From: an uncultured bacterium
GTDB lineage: Bacteria > Cyanobacteriota > Vampirovibrionia > Gastranaerophilales > Gastranaerophilaceae
Assembly (NCBI GenBank): GCA_902761735.1
Contig: CACWLL010000006.1
Span: forward strand, 1 to 64,000
Direction of reading: 5' to 3'
Length of the DNA stretch: 64,000 nucleotides
Position numbers and translations under genes: made by a program. How positions within the stretch are numbered: position 1 is the first letter of the stretch; each line of letters opens with the position of its first letter. Positions 53,073 through 62,875 of the stretch are shown here, piece by piece. The notes under the pieces are model-generated. The model saw only the letters and a list, made by a program, of their open reading frames with translations, was not told the DNA's origin and searched no databases.

Positions 53073-53226
53073 TATTTCAAACTCCCCTTTCGATATTGAT
53101 TTTAGCATATAATTAAAAATTTGAACAATCTATATTTATTTTGCAAGAAATTATGTTTATTATACAATATTGTTAAAGGCTGTATGCCATATTTTACCGA
53201 ACAAAAGAAAAGAGGAATAAAAGATT

Positions 53227-55830
53227 ATGCTAGGCGGAAATGAGATTAGAGATTTATATCTTAACTATTTCAAAGAAAAACATCAACATACAATCGTGGA
53301 GAGTTCAAGTCTTGTCCCTGATAACCCAACGGTTTTGTTGACAACTGCGGGAATGTTACAATTTTTACCGATATTTTTGGGTATACAAGATTGTCCGTAT
53401 GAACCCGCAAGAGCCGCCTCTTGTCAAAAATGTGCACGTGCCGGCGGTAAAGATTCCGATATTGAAAATGTAGGAAGAACTCCTCGCCATCATACTTTCT
53501 TCGAAATGTTAGGAAACTTTTCTTTCGGTGATTACTATAAAAAAGAAATTATTCCTTGGGCATGGGAATTTGTTACGGAAGTTTTAAAATTAGATAAAGA
53601 CAGATTATGGATTACAATTTTTGAAACTGATGACGAAGCTTTTGATATATGGAGAAGTGTCGGCGTTCCGGCAGAACGAATTAAACGCAAAGGAAAGAAA
53701 GATAATTTTTGGGGGCCTCCGGGAGCTTCGGGTTCTTGCGGTCCTTGTTCTGAAATTCATTATGATTTAGGAGAACAATACAAATGTGACCACCCGAATT
53801 GCGGTATAGATACTTGCGAATGTGACAGGTGGGTTGAAATTTGGAATTTGGTGTTTACCGAATTGTACCAAGACGAAGAGGGTAATCAATCTCCTTTGGG
53901 TAAGAAGAATGTTGATACCGGCATGGGATTAGAACGTATAACAATGGTTTGCCAAGGTGTAGCGTCTACGTTTGAAACAGATTTGCTGAAACCTATTATG
54001 GATAAGGTATGTGAGATGAGCGGTGTTTCGTATAAAAAATCAGAAAAAACGGATGTTTCGCTTCGCATAATTACAGACCATGCAAGATGTGTAACCTTCC
54101 TGATTTCAGACGGTGTTATTCCGGGTAATGAAGGAAGAAGCTACGTATTAAGAATGATTTTACGTCGTGCATTAAGACATGGAAAAATCTTAGGTATGGA
54201 TTTGCCGTTTTTATACAAACTCGTTGACGTTGTAGTTGACAGATACGGAAAAGCATATCCTGAATTGATTAAGAATAAAGAAAAAGTTATAGAAACAATA
54301 AAACGTGAAGAAGAAAGATTTGGACAAACTCTTGATAGAGGGTATAAACTTCTTGATGAATTTATTGAAAACAAAAAAGATATTGATGGTGAAAGTGCAT
54401 TCAGATTGTATGATACTTTCGGTTTTCCTCTTGAGCTGACAAAAGAAATTGCGGAAGAAAACGGCTTAAAAGTTGATGAAGCCGGTTATAAAGTTGCGAT
54501 GCAAGAGCAAAAAGACAGAGCAAAAGCTGCGACAGCAAAGATTTCTGTCACCGGTGATATGAAATATGCAAAGGTTGAAAAAGAAGTAGGTTCAACCGAA
54601 TTTATCGGATATGATAAAAATGAATGTGCTGATGCCAAAATTCTTGCCACAATCGACGGCGATGGATATGTTGATGTTGTTTTAAACAAAACTCCATTCT
54701 ACGCTGAATGCGGCGGGCAAATCGGTGATAGCGGTATTATTGAAAATAATAATGTTAAACTCGAAGTTTTAACTACATTTAAAGTAAATGACTTGTACGT
54801 TCACAGATGTACTGTTCTTAACGGAGATATCACAATTGGTGAAGCAGTTAAAGCTGCAATTGATGTGGAAAAAAGAGAAGAAATTCGAGTTCACCATACT
54901 TCAGCTCACCTATTGCAAGCGGCATTAATAAAAGTTGTCGGAGATGAGGTTAAACAGGCAGGTTCTTACGTTGATGACGAAAGAATGAGATTTGACTTTA
55001 CCTTCTCAAGAGCAATGACACCTGAGGAAATTAAAAGAACCGAAAACCTGATGAATAAGTGGATTGGTGAAGGTTATACTATTGATACAAAGGTTATGAG
55101 TATAGAAGAAGCAAAATTGACAGGTGCGACAGCATTGTTCGGCGAAAAATACGGTGATAATGTCCGTGTTGTATCTATTGAAAAGAACGGTGAAAGCATT
55201 TCAAAAGAATTTTGTGCTGGTACTCATGCAAGAGAACTCAAGGATTTGAGATTTATCAAAATTGTTTCAGAAAGTGCAATAGCTGCCGGTACAAGACGTA
55301 TTGAATGTGTAGTTTCTAAATCAGCTCTTAAGTTTGTAAACAATAAAGTTTCCGTAACGGATGAGTTGGCTTCAATATTTAAAGCTCATTCTGATGAAGT
55401 TGTTGAACGTGTTGAAAAACTTCAGGATGAAAATAAAGAACTTCAAAAAGAAATAGAAAAATTGCAGGAAGAAAATGCAAGAGCAAAATTTGCGACATTT
55501 GTTGACAGAGCTCAAATAATCGATGGTGGGAAGCTATTTATATCAAAAGTTTTGAACTTAAATCCGCTGGCTTTAAAAATCGGTTTGGAATTTCTGTCTA
55601 AAAAACTGGGTGAAAGTATTATTGTATTAGCCTCTGATAGAACCGTTGCGGTGAAAGTTTCCGATAATTTTGTTAAAAAAGGCGTGAATGCAGGAAAGAT
55701 TGTCGGAGATATTGCCAGAGCAACCGGCGCAAACGGTGGCGGCAGACCAAACTTTGCACAAGGCGGTATTAAAGATGCCTCTAAATTAGATGAAATTCTT
55801 CCTCAAATTGAGGTTGAACTAAAAAAATAA
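53227..55830 (+). CDS. alaS: Alanyl-tRNA synthetase
   Basis: The product has 867 residues. The class II catalytic core carries HHTFFEMLGNFSFGDY. The editing domain shows HHTSAHLLQAAL and CAGTHA, the Zn ligands that clear Ser/Gly mischarging. A C-Ala coiled coil (KLQDENKELQKEIEKLQ) and the final GGGRPNFAQGG segment follow. All expected domains are complete. AAGAGG precedes the ATG and a strong terminator follows. Confidence 0.97.
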   Translation: MLGGNEIRDLYLNYFKEKHQHTIVESSSLVPDNPTVLLTTAGMLQFLPIFLGIQDCPYEPARAASCQKCARAGGKDSDIENVGRTPRHHTFFEMLGNFSFGDYYKKEIIPWAWEFVTEVLKLDKDRLWITIFETDDEAFDIWRSVGVPAERIKRKGKKDNFWGPPGASGSCGPCSEIHYDLGEQYKCDHPNCGIDTCECDRWVEIWNLVFTELYQDEEGNQSPLGKKNVDTGMGLERITMVCQGVASTFETDLLKPIMDKVCEMSGVSYKKSEKTDVSLRIITDHARCVTFLISDGVIPGNEGRSYVLRMILRRALRHGKILGMDLPFLYKLVDVVVDRYGKAYPELIKNKEKVIETIKREEERFGQTLDRGYKLLDEFIENKKDIDGESAFRLYDTFGFPLELTKEIAEENGLKVDEAGYKVAMQEQKDRAKAATAKISVTGDMKYAKVEKEVGSTEFIGYDKNECADAKILATIDGDGYVDVVLNKTPFYAECGGQIGDSGIIENNNVKLEVLTTFKVNDLYVHRCTVLNGDITIGEAVKAAIDVEKREEIRVHHTSAHLLQAALIKVVGDEVKQAGSYVDDERMRFDFTFSRAMTPEEIKRTENLMNKWIGEGYTIDTKVMSIEEAKLTGATALFGEKYGDNVRVVSIEKNGESISKEFCAGTHARELKDLRFIKIVSESAIAAGTRRIECVVSKSALKFVNNKVSVTDELASIFKAHSDEVVERVEKLQDENKELQKEIEKLQEENARAKFATFVDRAQIIDGGKLFISKVLNLNPLALKIGLEFLSKKLGESIIVLASDRTVAVKVSDNFVKKGVNAGKIVGDIARATGANGGGRPNFAQGGIKDASKLDEILPQIEVELKK

Positions 55831-55849
55831 ATATAAGTCTGTATAATAT

Positions 55850-55882
55850 AAACACGCAGTGTTATTCGCTGCGTGTTTTTTC
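55850..55882 (+). terminator. alaS terminator
   Basis: AAACACGCAG (55850-55859) and CTGCGTGTTT (55869-55878) pair perfectly and TTTT follows. The stop of the downstream minus-strand remnant lies at its edge. Confidence 0.88.
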
Positions 55883-55988
55883 AATTTTTGTAATACCAAT
55901 CTATAAAATTTTTAATACCGTGTTCAAATGATATTTGAGAGTTGTAGTTTAATAAAGTCGAACCGTCGTCTACACAAACGATTTCATA
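55881..55988 (-). pseudogene. C-terminal remnant, probably of a sugar-nucleotide epimerase
   Basis: Thirty-five codons end in ISFEHGIKNFIDWYYKN and a stop. This is the usual look of the end of NAD-dependent epimerase/dehydratases (SFEEGIKxFxxWY). A TAA blocks the frame upstream and the hydrolase gene begins there, so the rest of the gene is gone. The first residues (EIVCVDDGST) alternatively resemble a GT2 glycosyltransferase motif, so the origin is not certain. Confidence 0.5.
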
Positions 55989-56000
55989 TTATTTGCAGTC

Positions 56001-57980
56001 CTATTTTTTTATTTTTCTATTAATTGTCTGGACAGGAGAAGATTTTCTTCTGTTATCCAAATATGGATCATATTTTGGAATTACAAATTTTTTGTTTTGG
56101 ACATAATATAAATTATTTTCATCATTTATCCTGTTTGATGAGTTTTTTGTTGCTGTCGAACTGTTCCAATTTATTGGAAAATCTTCCAAAGCGTTTTTTT
56201 TTATATTAGTTTTTCCGTCTGCGGAAAATACTCGGGCTGAGAGTGTTTGGATATACTTATTATCAAGGTGGGCAAAATCAAATAAAATAATCCCGTTAAC
56301 ATTAAGTTTTCTTGATTCGTGGATTTGCCTGATTAAGTCTTCTTCACTGCCGCCCATAAATGTTACAAATAATCCTGCAAAAATATCTGTTTCAGGCATT
56401 TTATAGTTTTGAACGGTACTGATTTGTGTGTTTAAAGTCTTGGAATCGCATGTCAAAAATAATGGAGTAAACCCTTGTACATAGTGGTTTTGTGACCAAG
56501 TTGCCCAATCTTGTAATTTTCTTGAATATGCAACATTTTTGTCAGGGAATATTACTGCACTGATATATATTTTATTTTTATTTCCCAATTCTCCTATTCT
56601 TTTTACGAAATTTGTAACCTGTTCCCTGCGGAAATTACCCCATGTATACCAAAGCGGATCTGTTGTTTTTAACGTAATAGGGTCTGTTTCATATTGTTCT
56701 TCAAACATTTTTCTGGCATTTTCCGTATAGCCCCAGTTTCCGGCAGGAGATGTTGAGATTGCCTGCGGATATCGGATATAATCAAGGTTGATTCCGTCAG
56801 GTCTATACTCGGTAATAATTTCTTTTATTAATTTCTCTAAAAAATCTTGAACTTCTGCATTTGAAGGGTCTAAGAAATATCCGTTATGTTCAGATACGGA
56901 TGGGGTTGCATTATCGGAAGCATATCCGTTTAAAGTTTTATTTCCCCATTCCGGTTTAACTGCTAAAATGTTATTCGGATGGGTGGATGGATGATTATTT
57001 CCTACATAAAAAGATTCAAACCAAATATGTACTTTTATGCCGTTCTTGTGGGCTTCATTAATCCATGTTTTTAGCGGGTCAAAACCTATAAATTTTTCAT
57101 TTTGAGAAACAAAACCGTAGTCTTCCATTGTTTTACTCGGGAATATTGTGCGGCCGTGAAAATATGTTTCAATAAAGATATTGTCAATTCCTGCTGATTT
57201 TATTCTTTTTACTGATTCTGCTATCGCTATCGGATTCGTTTCCGTTGGTCTTAGCCAAACTCCTTTAAATTCATTTGTTTTAAATGGTAAAACGCTTTTT
57301 ATTGCATTATTTGCCGAATTTATCGCAAGGCGAGAATAGTCTTTTATTTGTTTAGGGTTTTTTTCACCTTTTCTCATGAAATTTTGTGCATCCTTGATAA
57401 ATGCTGTTGGGACTTTCCAATCATAATTCGGATTATTTTTTCTATAATATTCAATCATGGCGTTGGCTTCATCAATTTTTTGCGTTGCTTCAAATACATA
57501 GCTCTGAGTTGTTGTATATGTAGTGATTGCACCGGTTAAATCATCATAGTATATTTTTGTACCAACGGATATATTGGAGCTTATCCAATTTTTAGCATTT
57601 CCGTGTCCGCTTAAGACCGCTCCGTTTGCTGGAATAAAAGAATCAGCACCGCTTAGTTCTACAACAGTATTGCCTTCTATTATTGCTTCTGTCCCAAACT
57701 CATTGGTATTTGTGCGTTCTCCATATGATGGAGTATATAGAATCAATTGATTTGCTCCTCTTGCTCCGGGGAATGCTTTTCCGGCGGGATTTGAGGATGC
57801 TGTTGGATTTACCGCATTTACTTGCCGTCTGGATTGAGCAAAAAGTGTTTCGTGTGTTTCAAATACAGGCGGTTGATATAGTGAATCTTTTATTGTTAAG
57901 TCTTCGTCAATATATGCGTTTGCCGGAATTATTATGCACATCATAAAAATTAGTGCAATAATTATATTTTTAAATTTCAT
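56001..57980 (-). CDS. Secreted GHL10/DUF187 family glycoside-hydrolase-like protein
   Basis: The product has 659 residues. A signal peptide ends PANAY near residue 23. Residues about 60-245 are unassigned. From about 243 a TIM-barrel-like domain of the GHL10 (DUF187) family begins: EFKGVWLRPTE, GIDNIFIETYFHGRTIFPS, GIKVHIWFESF and PDGINLDYIRYP are typical. Family members are thought to act on cell-envelope glycans, but the substrate is not established. GGAGAAA precedes the start. It is last in a run with the TPR and small secreted genes, suggesting an envelope-related unit. Confidence 0.82.
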   Translation of the reverse strand: MKFKNIIIALIFMMCIIIPANAYIDEDLTIKDSLYQPPVFETHETLFAQSRRQVNAVNPTASSNPAGKAFPGARGANQLILYTPSYGERTNTNEFGTEAIIEGNTVVELSGADSFIPANGAVLSGHGNAKNWISSNISVGTKIYYDDLTGAITTYTTTQSYVFEATQKIDEANAMIEYYRKNNPNYDWKVPTAFIKDAQNFMRKGEKNPKQIKDYSRLAINSANNAIKSVLPFKTNEFKGVWLRPTETNPIAIAESVKRIKSAGIDNIFIETYFHGRTIFPSKTMEDYGFVSQNEKFIGFDPLKTWINEAHKNGIKVHIWFESFYVGNNHPSTHPNNILAVKPEWGNKTLNGYASDNATPSVSEHNGYFLDPSNAEVQDFLEKLIKEIITEYRPDGINLDYIRYPQAISTSPAGNWGYTENARKMFEEQYETDPITLKTTDPLWYTWGNFRREQVTNFVKRIGELGNKNKIYISAVIFPDKNVAYSRKLQDWATWSQNHYVQGFTPLFLTCDSKTLNTQISTVQNYKMPETDIFAGLFVTFMGGSEEDLIRQIHESRKLNVNGIILFDFAHLDNKYIQTLSARVFSADGKTNIKKNALEDFPINWNSSTATKNSSNRINDENNLYYVQNKKFVIPKYDPYLDNRRKSSPVQTINRKIKK

Positions 57981-57996
57981 TATATTTCTCCATCGT

Positions 57997-58674
57997 CTAT
58001 TTACGGCTGTAATCGGATTTGCTGTAATAGACCTCTCTTAAAGATTTTATTTTATCTCCCAAGCCCGATATTTTCGGGTTTAATTTTTTTGTTTGAATAT
58101 AATGTTTCTGAGCTTTTTGAATATCCCCTAATTTTTCATATATAGTTGCCAATTTTAGGTTTACTTCATATGAATTTGCATATCCGTTGTTATATGCAAC
58201 AAGATAGTATTTTAATGCTTCATTATATTCTCTTCTTGAAAAATAATACTCCCCAAAATAAAAATTGGCAAATGGATTAAGATTTTCTAAGTTCACAGCT
58301 CTTGTAAAATAATCTTTTGCGGCTTCAGAATGCCCAAGATTATCATGAATTGCCCCGACTTGAGTGTTAATTGCTGCATCAAACGGGTTCTCAGATAAAA
58401 GAAGCATATACTTAGTCAATGCTTGATCAAGATATGCTTCTTTTGTTGTTCTATCTTCATTTTCCATTCCTGTATAAAAAAGAGCGTCGGCTTCTTTTTC
58501 AATTTTTTTATAATCAATTACAGGTTTAGTATATTTTGACATCACAGCAGATTCGACGTCCGCCGTATCTGTTTCAACAGAGACATCTTCCTCCGCTTTT
58601 ATTATTCCTGATTGCAGGCTTGCAATTATTATTGCAAGTATTACAATCAATAACTTGCTATTAGTATGTATCAT
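57997..58674 (-). CDS. TPR-repeat protein with signal anchor
   Basis: The product has 225 residues. A hydrophobic N-terminal segment (about 8-26) ends in IIKAEE and is either a signal peptide or an anchor. Residues about 75-205 hold four TPR motifs (SEAAKDYFTRAVNLEN, FGEYYFSRREYNEALKYY, KLATIYEKLGDIQKAQKHY). It is probably a scaffold in the periplasm. Its start overlaps the end of the upstream gene by 14 nt and the hydrolase gene starts 16 nt after its stop. Confidence 0.75.
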   Translation of the reverse strand: MIHTNSKLLIVILAIIIASLQSGIIKAEEDVSVETDTADVESAVMSKYTKPVIDYKKIEKEADALFYTGMENEDRTTKEAYLDQALTKYMLLLSENPFDAAINTQVGAIHDNLGHSEAAKDYFTRAVNLENLNPFANFYFGEYYFSRREYNEALKYYLVAYNNGYANSYEVNLKLATIYEKLGDIQKAQKHYIQTKKLNPKISGLGDKIKSLREVYYSKSDYSRK

Positions 58675-58996
58675 TCGTTGTAGAATAGAATTTTATGTCT
58701 TTGTTCAAAAAATTATCAGCATCTAAAGCCGGATCAATATAATCAAAGAAAGATCTTGTACCGTTGATTATGGTTTGGAATTTTCCTCGATAGTGTGCGC
58801 TTGGGTCAACGATATTTGCATAGTATTCTCTACCGTTAGACATAGCTTTTTGTTTTTGGATGTAAAGATTCGTTGCTTCAGAATATCCGTAATTTCTTAG
58901 ATACGGCACTGACATAGTTTCTTTTGCAGGAACAGCAGCAATAGCAGGTACTGTAGCCATAGCCAAAATTCCAACGATTAACATTAATTTTTTCAT
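58661..58996 (-). CDS. Small secreted protein
   Basis: From ATG 58996 (AGAGG upstream) the product has 111 residues. Earlier in-frame ATGs would add a basic tail before the signal peptide and lack ribosome binding sites. The signal peptide ends AIAA near residue 20. The mature part (YLRNYGYSEATNLYIQKQ, then ANIVDPSAHYRGKF) is not recognised. It heads the unit with the TPR protein and GHL10 hydrolase. Confidence 0.65.
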   Translation of the reverse strand: MKKLMLIVGILAMATVPAIAAVPAKETMSVPYLRNYGYSEATNLYIQKQKAMSNGREYYANIVDPSAHYRGKFQTIINGTRSFFDYIDPALDADNFLNKDIKFYSTTNDTY

Positions 58997-59086
58997 AGTA
59001 TCTATACCTCTGTTCATAACTATCATAACATTTTTTTTAATAGCTTGCAACATCATTATAATTTCTTTACACGAAAAAAAAATGTA

Positions 59087-60142
59087 TTATTCGTATGATT
59101 TTTTTATAACTTCTTCTAATTTTTCTAAAAGTTTATCTTCGGGAACTTTAGCGATTATCTCGCCTTTTTTAAATATATATCCTTCTCCAATTCCGCCGGC
59201 AATACCAAAATCAGCATGTCTTGCTTCCCCAGGCCCGTTAACTGCACAACCCATAGTTGCAATTGTTATTGGTAAATCTAAATTTTTAAATCTTTCTTCA
59301 ACTTTTTTTGCAAGTTCAATAAGTTTTATTTGAGTTCTTCCGCATGTCGGACATGAAATGAAATTTACTCCTTTTTCTTTTAGTCCTAATCCTTTTAATA
59401 TATCAATTCCAGCAGTTACTTCCTCTACCGGATTTTCGGTGAGTGAAACTCTTATTGTATCTCCGATTCCTTCTGCAAGCAATGTTCCTAATCCTATTGA
59501 AGATTTAATTAATCCCCCTCTCAAGGTTCCTGCTTCCGTTACTCCAAGATGCAGGGCATATGGAATTTTATTTGCAATTGAGCGATAAGCCTCAATTGTT
59601 GTCATAACATCCGATGATTTTAGTGAAACTTTTATTAAGTCGTAATCCAAATCTTCTAATATTTTTATGTGCCCCAGTGCACTTTCAACCATTTTTTCAG
59701 AAAGCGGTATATCTTTTTCCAATAAATTTTTTTCTAAAGAACCTGCGTTTACACCTATTCTGATTGGAATATTTTGTTGTTTCGCAAGTTTTACAACTTT
59801 TTCAACATTTTCACGTTTTCCGATGTTGCCGGGATTTATTCTCAAAGCACTGATACCGTTATTAATACATTCTAAAGCTAATCTGTAATCAAAATGTATA
59901 TCTGCTATAAGCGGTACTGATGAAAGTTTAACGATATCTTTAATTGCAGCAGCCGCATCTTTATTAAGAACTGCCAATCTGACCAAATCGCATCCTTTTT
60001 GGGCGAGTTCTTCTATTTGTGAACATGTTGCTTCAACATTGCGGGTATCTGTATTGCACATCGACTGTACGCTAATCGGTGCATCTCCGCCAATTTTTAC
60101 ATCACCTATTGTAATTTGTTTTGAAAATCTTCTTTTAATCAT
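59087..60142 (-). CDS. ispG: 4-Hydroxy-3-methylbut-2-enyl diphosphate synthase
   Basis: The product has 351 residues. The TIM-barrel part shows IGGDAPISVQSM and the C-terminal part carries the 4Fe-4S ligands SCPTCGR and MGCAVNGPGEA. It performs the sixth step of the MEP isoprenoid pathway, using reduced ferredoxin or flavodoxin. No Shine-Dalgarno precedes ATG 60142. On the minus strand TGCTAACAT ends 6 nt upstream, so it may be leaderless. Confidence 0.96.
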   Translation of the reverse strand: MIKRRFSKQITIGDVKIGGDAPISVQSMCNTDTRNVEATCSQIEELAQKGCDLVRLAVLNKDAAAAIKDIVKLSSVPLIADIHFDYRLALECINNGISALRINPGNIGKRENVEKVVKLAKQQNIPIRIGVNAGSLEKNLLEKDIPLSEKMVESALGHIKILEDLDYDLIKVSLKSSDVMTTIEAYRSIANKIPYALHLGVTEAGTLRGGLIKSSIGLGTLLAEGIGDTIRVSLTENPVEEVTAGIDILKGLGLKEKGVNFISCPTCGRTQIKLIELAKKVEERFKNLDLPITIATMGCAVNGPGEARHADFGIAGGIGEGYIFKKGEIIAKVPEDKLLEKLEEVIKKSYE

Positions 60143-60148
60143 AATTTT

Positions 60149-60157
60149 ATGTTAGCA
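60149..60157 (-). promoter_or_regulatory. Possible extended -10 of ispG
   Basis: TGCTAACAT (TGn plus TAACAT, box 60149-60154) lies 6 nt before the ispG ATG. The box matches consensus at four of six positions, the weakest of the six such cases here. Confidence 0.4.
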
Positions 60158-60183
60158 TAAAAATACGATAAGGAGAGATAAAA

Positions 60184-60921
60184 ATGAAAGTTGCAGTTAT
60201 ATCTGATATACATGGAAATTGGCAAGCACTTGAAAGTGTTATGGCAGATTATCAAATGCAAGGTTGTGAACGTGTTCTGTGTTTAGGAGATTTGGCAATG
60301 GCAGGACCTCAACCTGAAGTTGTCCTTGACTATATTATAAATAAAGTTCAAAACTGGACTATTATTAAAGGCAACACAGACAAAATGATTGCAGAATTTA
60401 ATTTAAAAATGTATGACAAGCTAAGCAAAGAATTTCCGGTGATGGCGAATGCCCTTCTTGATGATGTGGATGTTATAGATAAAGAGAAGAAAGAATTTCT
60501 TAATGACCTTTCCGAAAGGAAAGAATTGATGTTGGAAGGCGTTTCCGTTCTTATGGTGCATGGTTCGCCTCGAAGAATTAATGAAGATATTTTACCGAAT
60601 ATGAAAATATCTGATGTACAAGAAATGATATGCGGAGAAACTGCAAATTTGATTCTATGCGGACATACTCATGTCCCTTGCGGGTATCAAACCTTATCAA
60701 AGCAGACTATTGTAAATGTTGGCAGTGTTGGCAGACCTATGACAGGTGTGCCGAAAGCGAATTATGCAATAATAGATTTTAATAACAGTTCTTTTTCAGT
60801 TGAGCACAGACAAGTAGACTATGATTATAGCCTTGCGGCAGAAATCGTTAGAGCAAGAGGTTTTGAAGGCGCAAAAGAACTAGCGGAACAGATTACTAAT
60901 CCTACACAAAGACATATATAA
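60184..60921 (+). CDS. Calcineurin-like metallophosphoesterase
   Basis: The product has 245 residues. Metal-binding motifs of the family are all present: SDIHGN, LGDLAM, KGNTDKM, VHGSPR and CGHTHVP. The set resembles YfcE/MJ0936-type phosphodiesterases. The physiological substrate is unknown. AAGGAGA lies 7 nt before the ATG. The promoter region is shared divergently with ispG (41-bp gap). Confidence 0.85.
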   Translation: MKVAVISDIHGNWQALESVMADYQMQGCERVLCLGDLAMAGPQPEVVLDYIINKVQNWTIIKGNTDKMIAEFNLKMYDKLSKEFPVMANALLDDVDVIDKEKKEFLNDLSERKELMLEGVSVLMVHGSPRRINEDILPNMKISDVQEMICGETANLILCGHTHVPCGYQTLSKQTIVNVGSVGRPMTGVPKANYAIIDFNNSSFSVEHRQVDYDYSLAAEIVRARGFEGAKELAEQITNPTQRHI

Positions 60922-60936
60922 TTTTGTATGTTGAGT

Positions 60937-62754
60937 TTATGAATTTCTTTGAAACCAACCTGCAAGTTCTTTGTGAGAAATTATTTTATTAATCGGGCGT
61001 CCATGCGGGCATGTGTATGGCATTTTTGTGGTTCTCCATTTCTTTATAATTTCCTGCATTTGCCACAAAGATAGTTTTTGCCCTGCTTTTACGGAAGCTT
61101 TGCATGCCGTAGTTTTTAATATTTGTTCTTCAAGTCCGTCAATATTACCTTCAATGTTATTTAAAATATCGCTTAATATTTCTTTTGGATTAACTTTTGA
61201 GAGCAATTGCGGTACTTTTCTGAATACCAGTTCTGTTGGAGAAGTAAACTCTATCCCAAAGCCGAATTTTTCAAATTTATCTTTATTTTCTTTGATAAGT
61301 TCAGCTTCGGTTGCAGATACGGTAAGAACATCTGAAATAAATATCATTTGGGAGGCAACTTCTTTTTGCTCTTTAAGTTTTTCATAATTGTATCTTTCTT
61401 CTGCAATATGCTGGTCTACAATTTCCAAACCATCTTCCAATTCAATAAGAATATATGTATTTTTATACTGTCCGACGATAATATCTTCATTTTCCGGTTT
61501 ATCTTGTTTTATCTCAAATATTTGAGTTTGTTTTTCTTGTAACGATTTGTTGTAGTTAGGCAGAGGAATTTTAGATATATCCTCATCTTTTATGTACATT
61601 GCGTCTTGAGATTTATCATAAAACACGTTAAGAGGTTTTTCCTTCGCATTAAGCGGCAGAATATTATTTTTATGACTATCTTCATTTTGAAGATTGCCTT
61701 GTGTTTTTGGAAAAGGTATTACTTCAGGAGTTACCGGAATTGCTGCGAAAGGTTTATTTTCCTCTTTTACATTGGCAAGTCCGCCCACGATACCCGCCAT
61801 AATAAAATTAAAAACCTGATTTATATTTTTATATCGAACTTCTTTTTTTGTCGGATGAACATTTACATCGACTTCAGTCGGCGGAATTTGCAGATTTAGG
61901 ATTACAAACGGATATTTCCCGTTTGCAATCAAATTTTTGTATGCCATATCTATTGATTTTTGGAATATAGGACATTTTACGGTTCTTGAATTTATATAGA
62001 TGTGATAATCTTTTTTGCTGGAACGTGTAAAATCCGGAGTGCTTACGTAACCGTATATTTTTAGTCCTGCAAGTTCGTCTGTCTTGCACACTTCTTTCAG
62101 GTTGTCCGTAATTCCTGATGAAAAGATTTCTTTTATATTACGTTTTAAATCTTCTTGTGCAGTTGTTTTTAGTACTGTTTTACCGTTTTTTTTGAGTTCA
62201 AAGGAAATCTCGGGATGAATTATGGCAATAGCTTGAACTATTTCTTGAATATATGAAAACTCGGTATTAGGATTTCTCAAAAATTTTAAACGGGCAGGAA
62301 TATTATAAAATAAGTCCTTGATTTCCATTATTGTTCCGATAGCGCAGCCCGTAGGGACTTGTTTAACTTCGGAATTTTCGCATATTACCTTTGTTCCGTT
62401 TTCACATTCTTTTGTTCTTGTTGTACAGGTTAATTTTGAAATTGATATTATACTGGACAGAGCTTCTCCTCTGAATCCCAAGGTGTGAATGTCGTATAAG
62501 TCATCTTCATTTTGAATTTTGCTGGTTGCATGTTTTGAAAATGCAAGCATAATATCGTCGGGATGGATTCCGGAACCGTTGTCCGCAACTCTTATATCGC
62601 GACATTCATTTGTAATTTCAATACTTATTTTTCTTGCTCCGGCATCGACTGAATTTTCCACTAATTCCTTAACGACTGAAGCCGGTCTTTCGATAACTTC
62701 TCCCGCAGCAATTTGATTTATGAGATTTTTAGGTAATTGCTTAATTCTAACCAT
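60937..62754 (-). CDS. mutL: DNA mismatch repair protein MutL
   Basis: The product has 605 residues. The GHKL ATPase motifs are ENSVDAGA, DNGSGI and GFRGEALSSI. A transducer domain with DVNVHPTKKEVR follows, then a linker (about 350-420) and a C-terminal domain with QHIAEERYNYE and ACKASVKAGQKL, then CPHGRP. The C-terminal DQHIAEERY and CPHGRP segments are near the endonuclease motifs of MutL homologues that nick DNA, so nicking activity is possible. mutS is not in the window. AGGGGAA precedes the start. Confidence 0.96.
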   Translation of the reverse strand: MVRIKQLPKNLINQIAAGEVIERPASVVKELVENSVDAGARKISIEITNECRDIRVADNGSGIHPDDIMLAFSKHATSKIQNEDDLYDIHTLGFRGEALSSIISISKLTCTTRTKECENGTKVICENSEVKQVPTGCAIGTIMEIKDLFYNIPARLKFLRNPNTEFSYIQEIVQAIAIIHPEISFELKKNGKTVLKTTAQEDLKRNIKEIFSSGITDNLKEVCKTDELAGLKIYGYVSTPDFTRSSKKDYHIYINSRTVKCPIFQKSIDMAYKNLIANGKYPFVILNLQIPPTEVDVNVHPTKKEVRYKNINQVFNFIMAGIVGGLANVKEENKPFAAIPVTPEVIPFPKTQGNLQNEDSHKNNILPLNAKEKPLNVFYDKSQDAMYIKDEDISKIPLPNYNKSLQEKQTQIFEIKQDKPENEDIIVGQYKNTYILIELEDGLEIVDQHIAEERYNYEKLKEQKEVASQMIFISDVLTVSATEAELIKENKDKFEKFGFGIEFTSPTELVFRKVPQLLSKVNPKEILSDILNNIEGNIDGLEEQILKTTACKASVKAGQKLSLWQMQEIIKKWRTTKMPYTCPHGRPINKIISHKELAGWFQRNS

Positions 62755-62875
62755 AACGTATTCCCCTATGACTTAAATTTACATCAAATAAAAATTCCTC
62801 TAAATGTTTGATTACAAATTTGAAACATTTCTATAAGATTGTATGGTGATATAAATATAACAGGGAGAGGGATAA

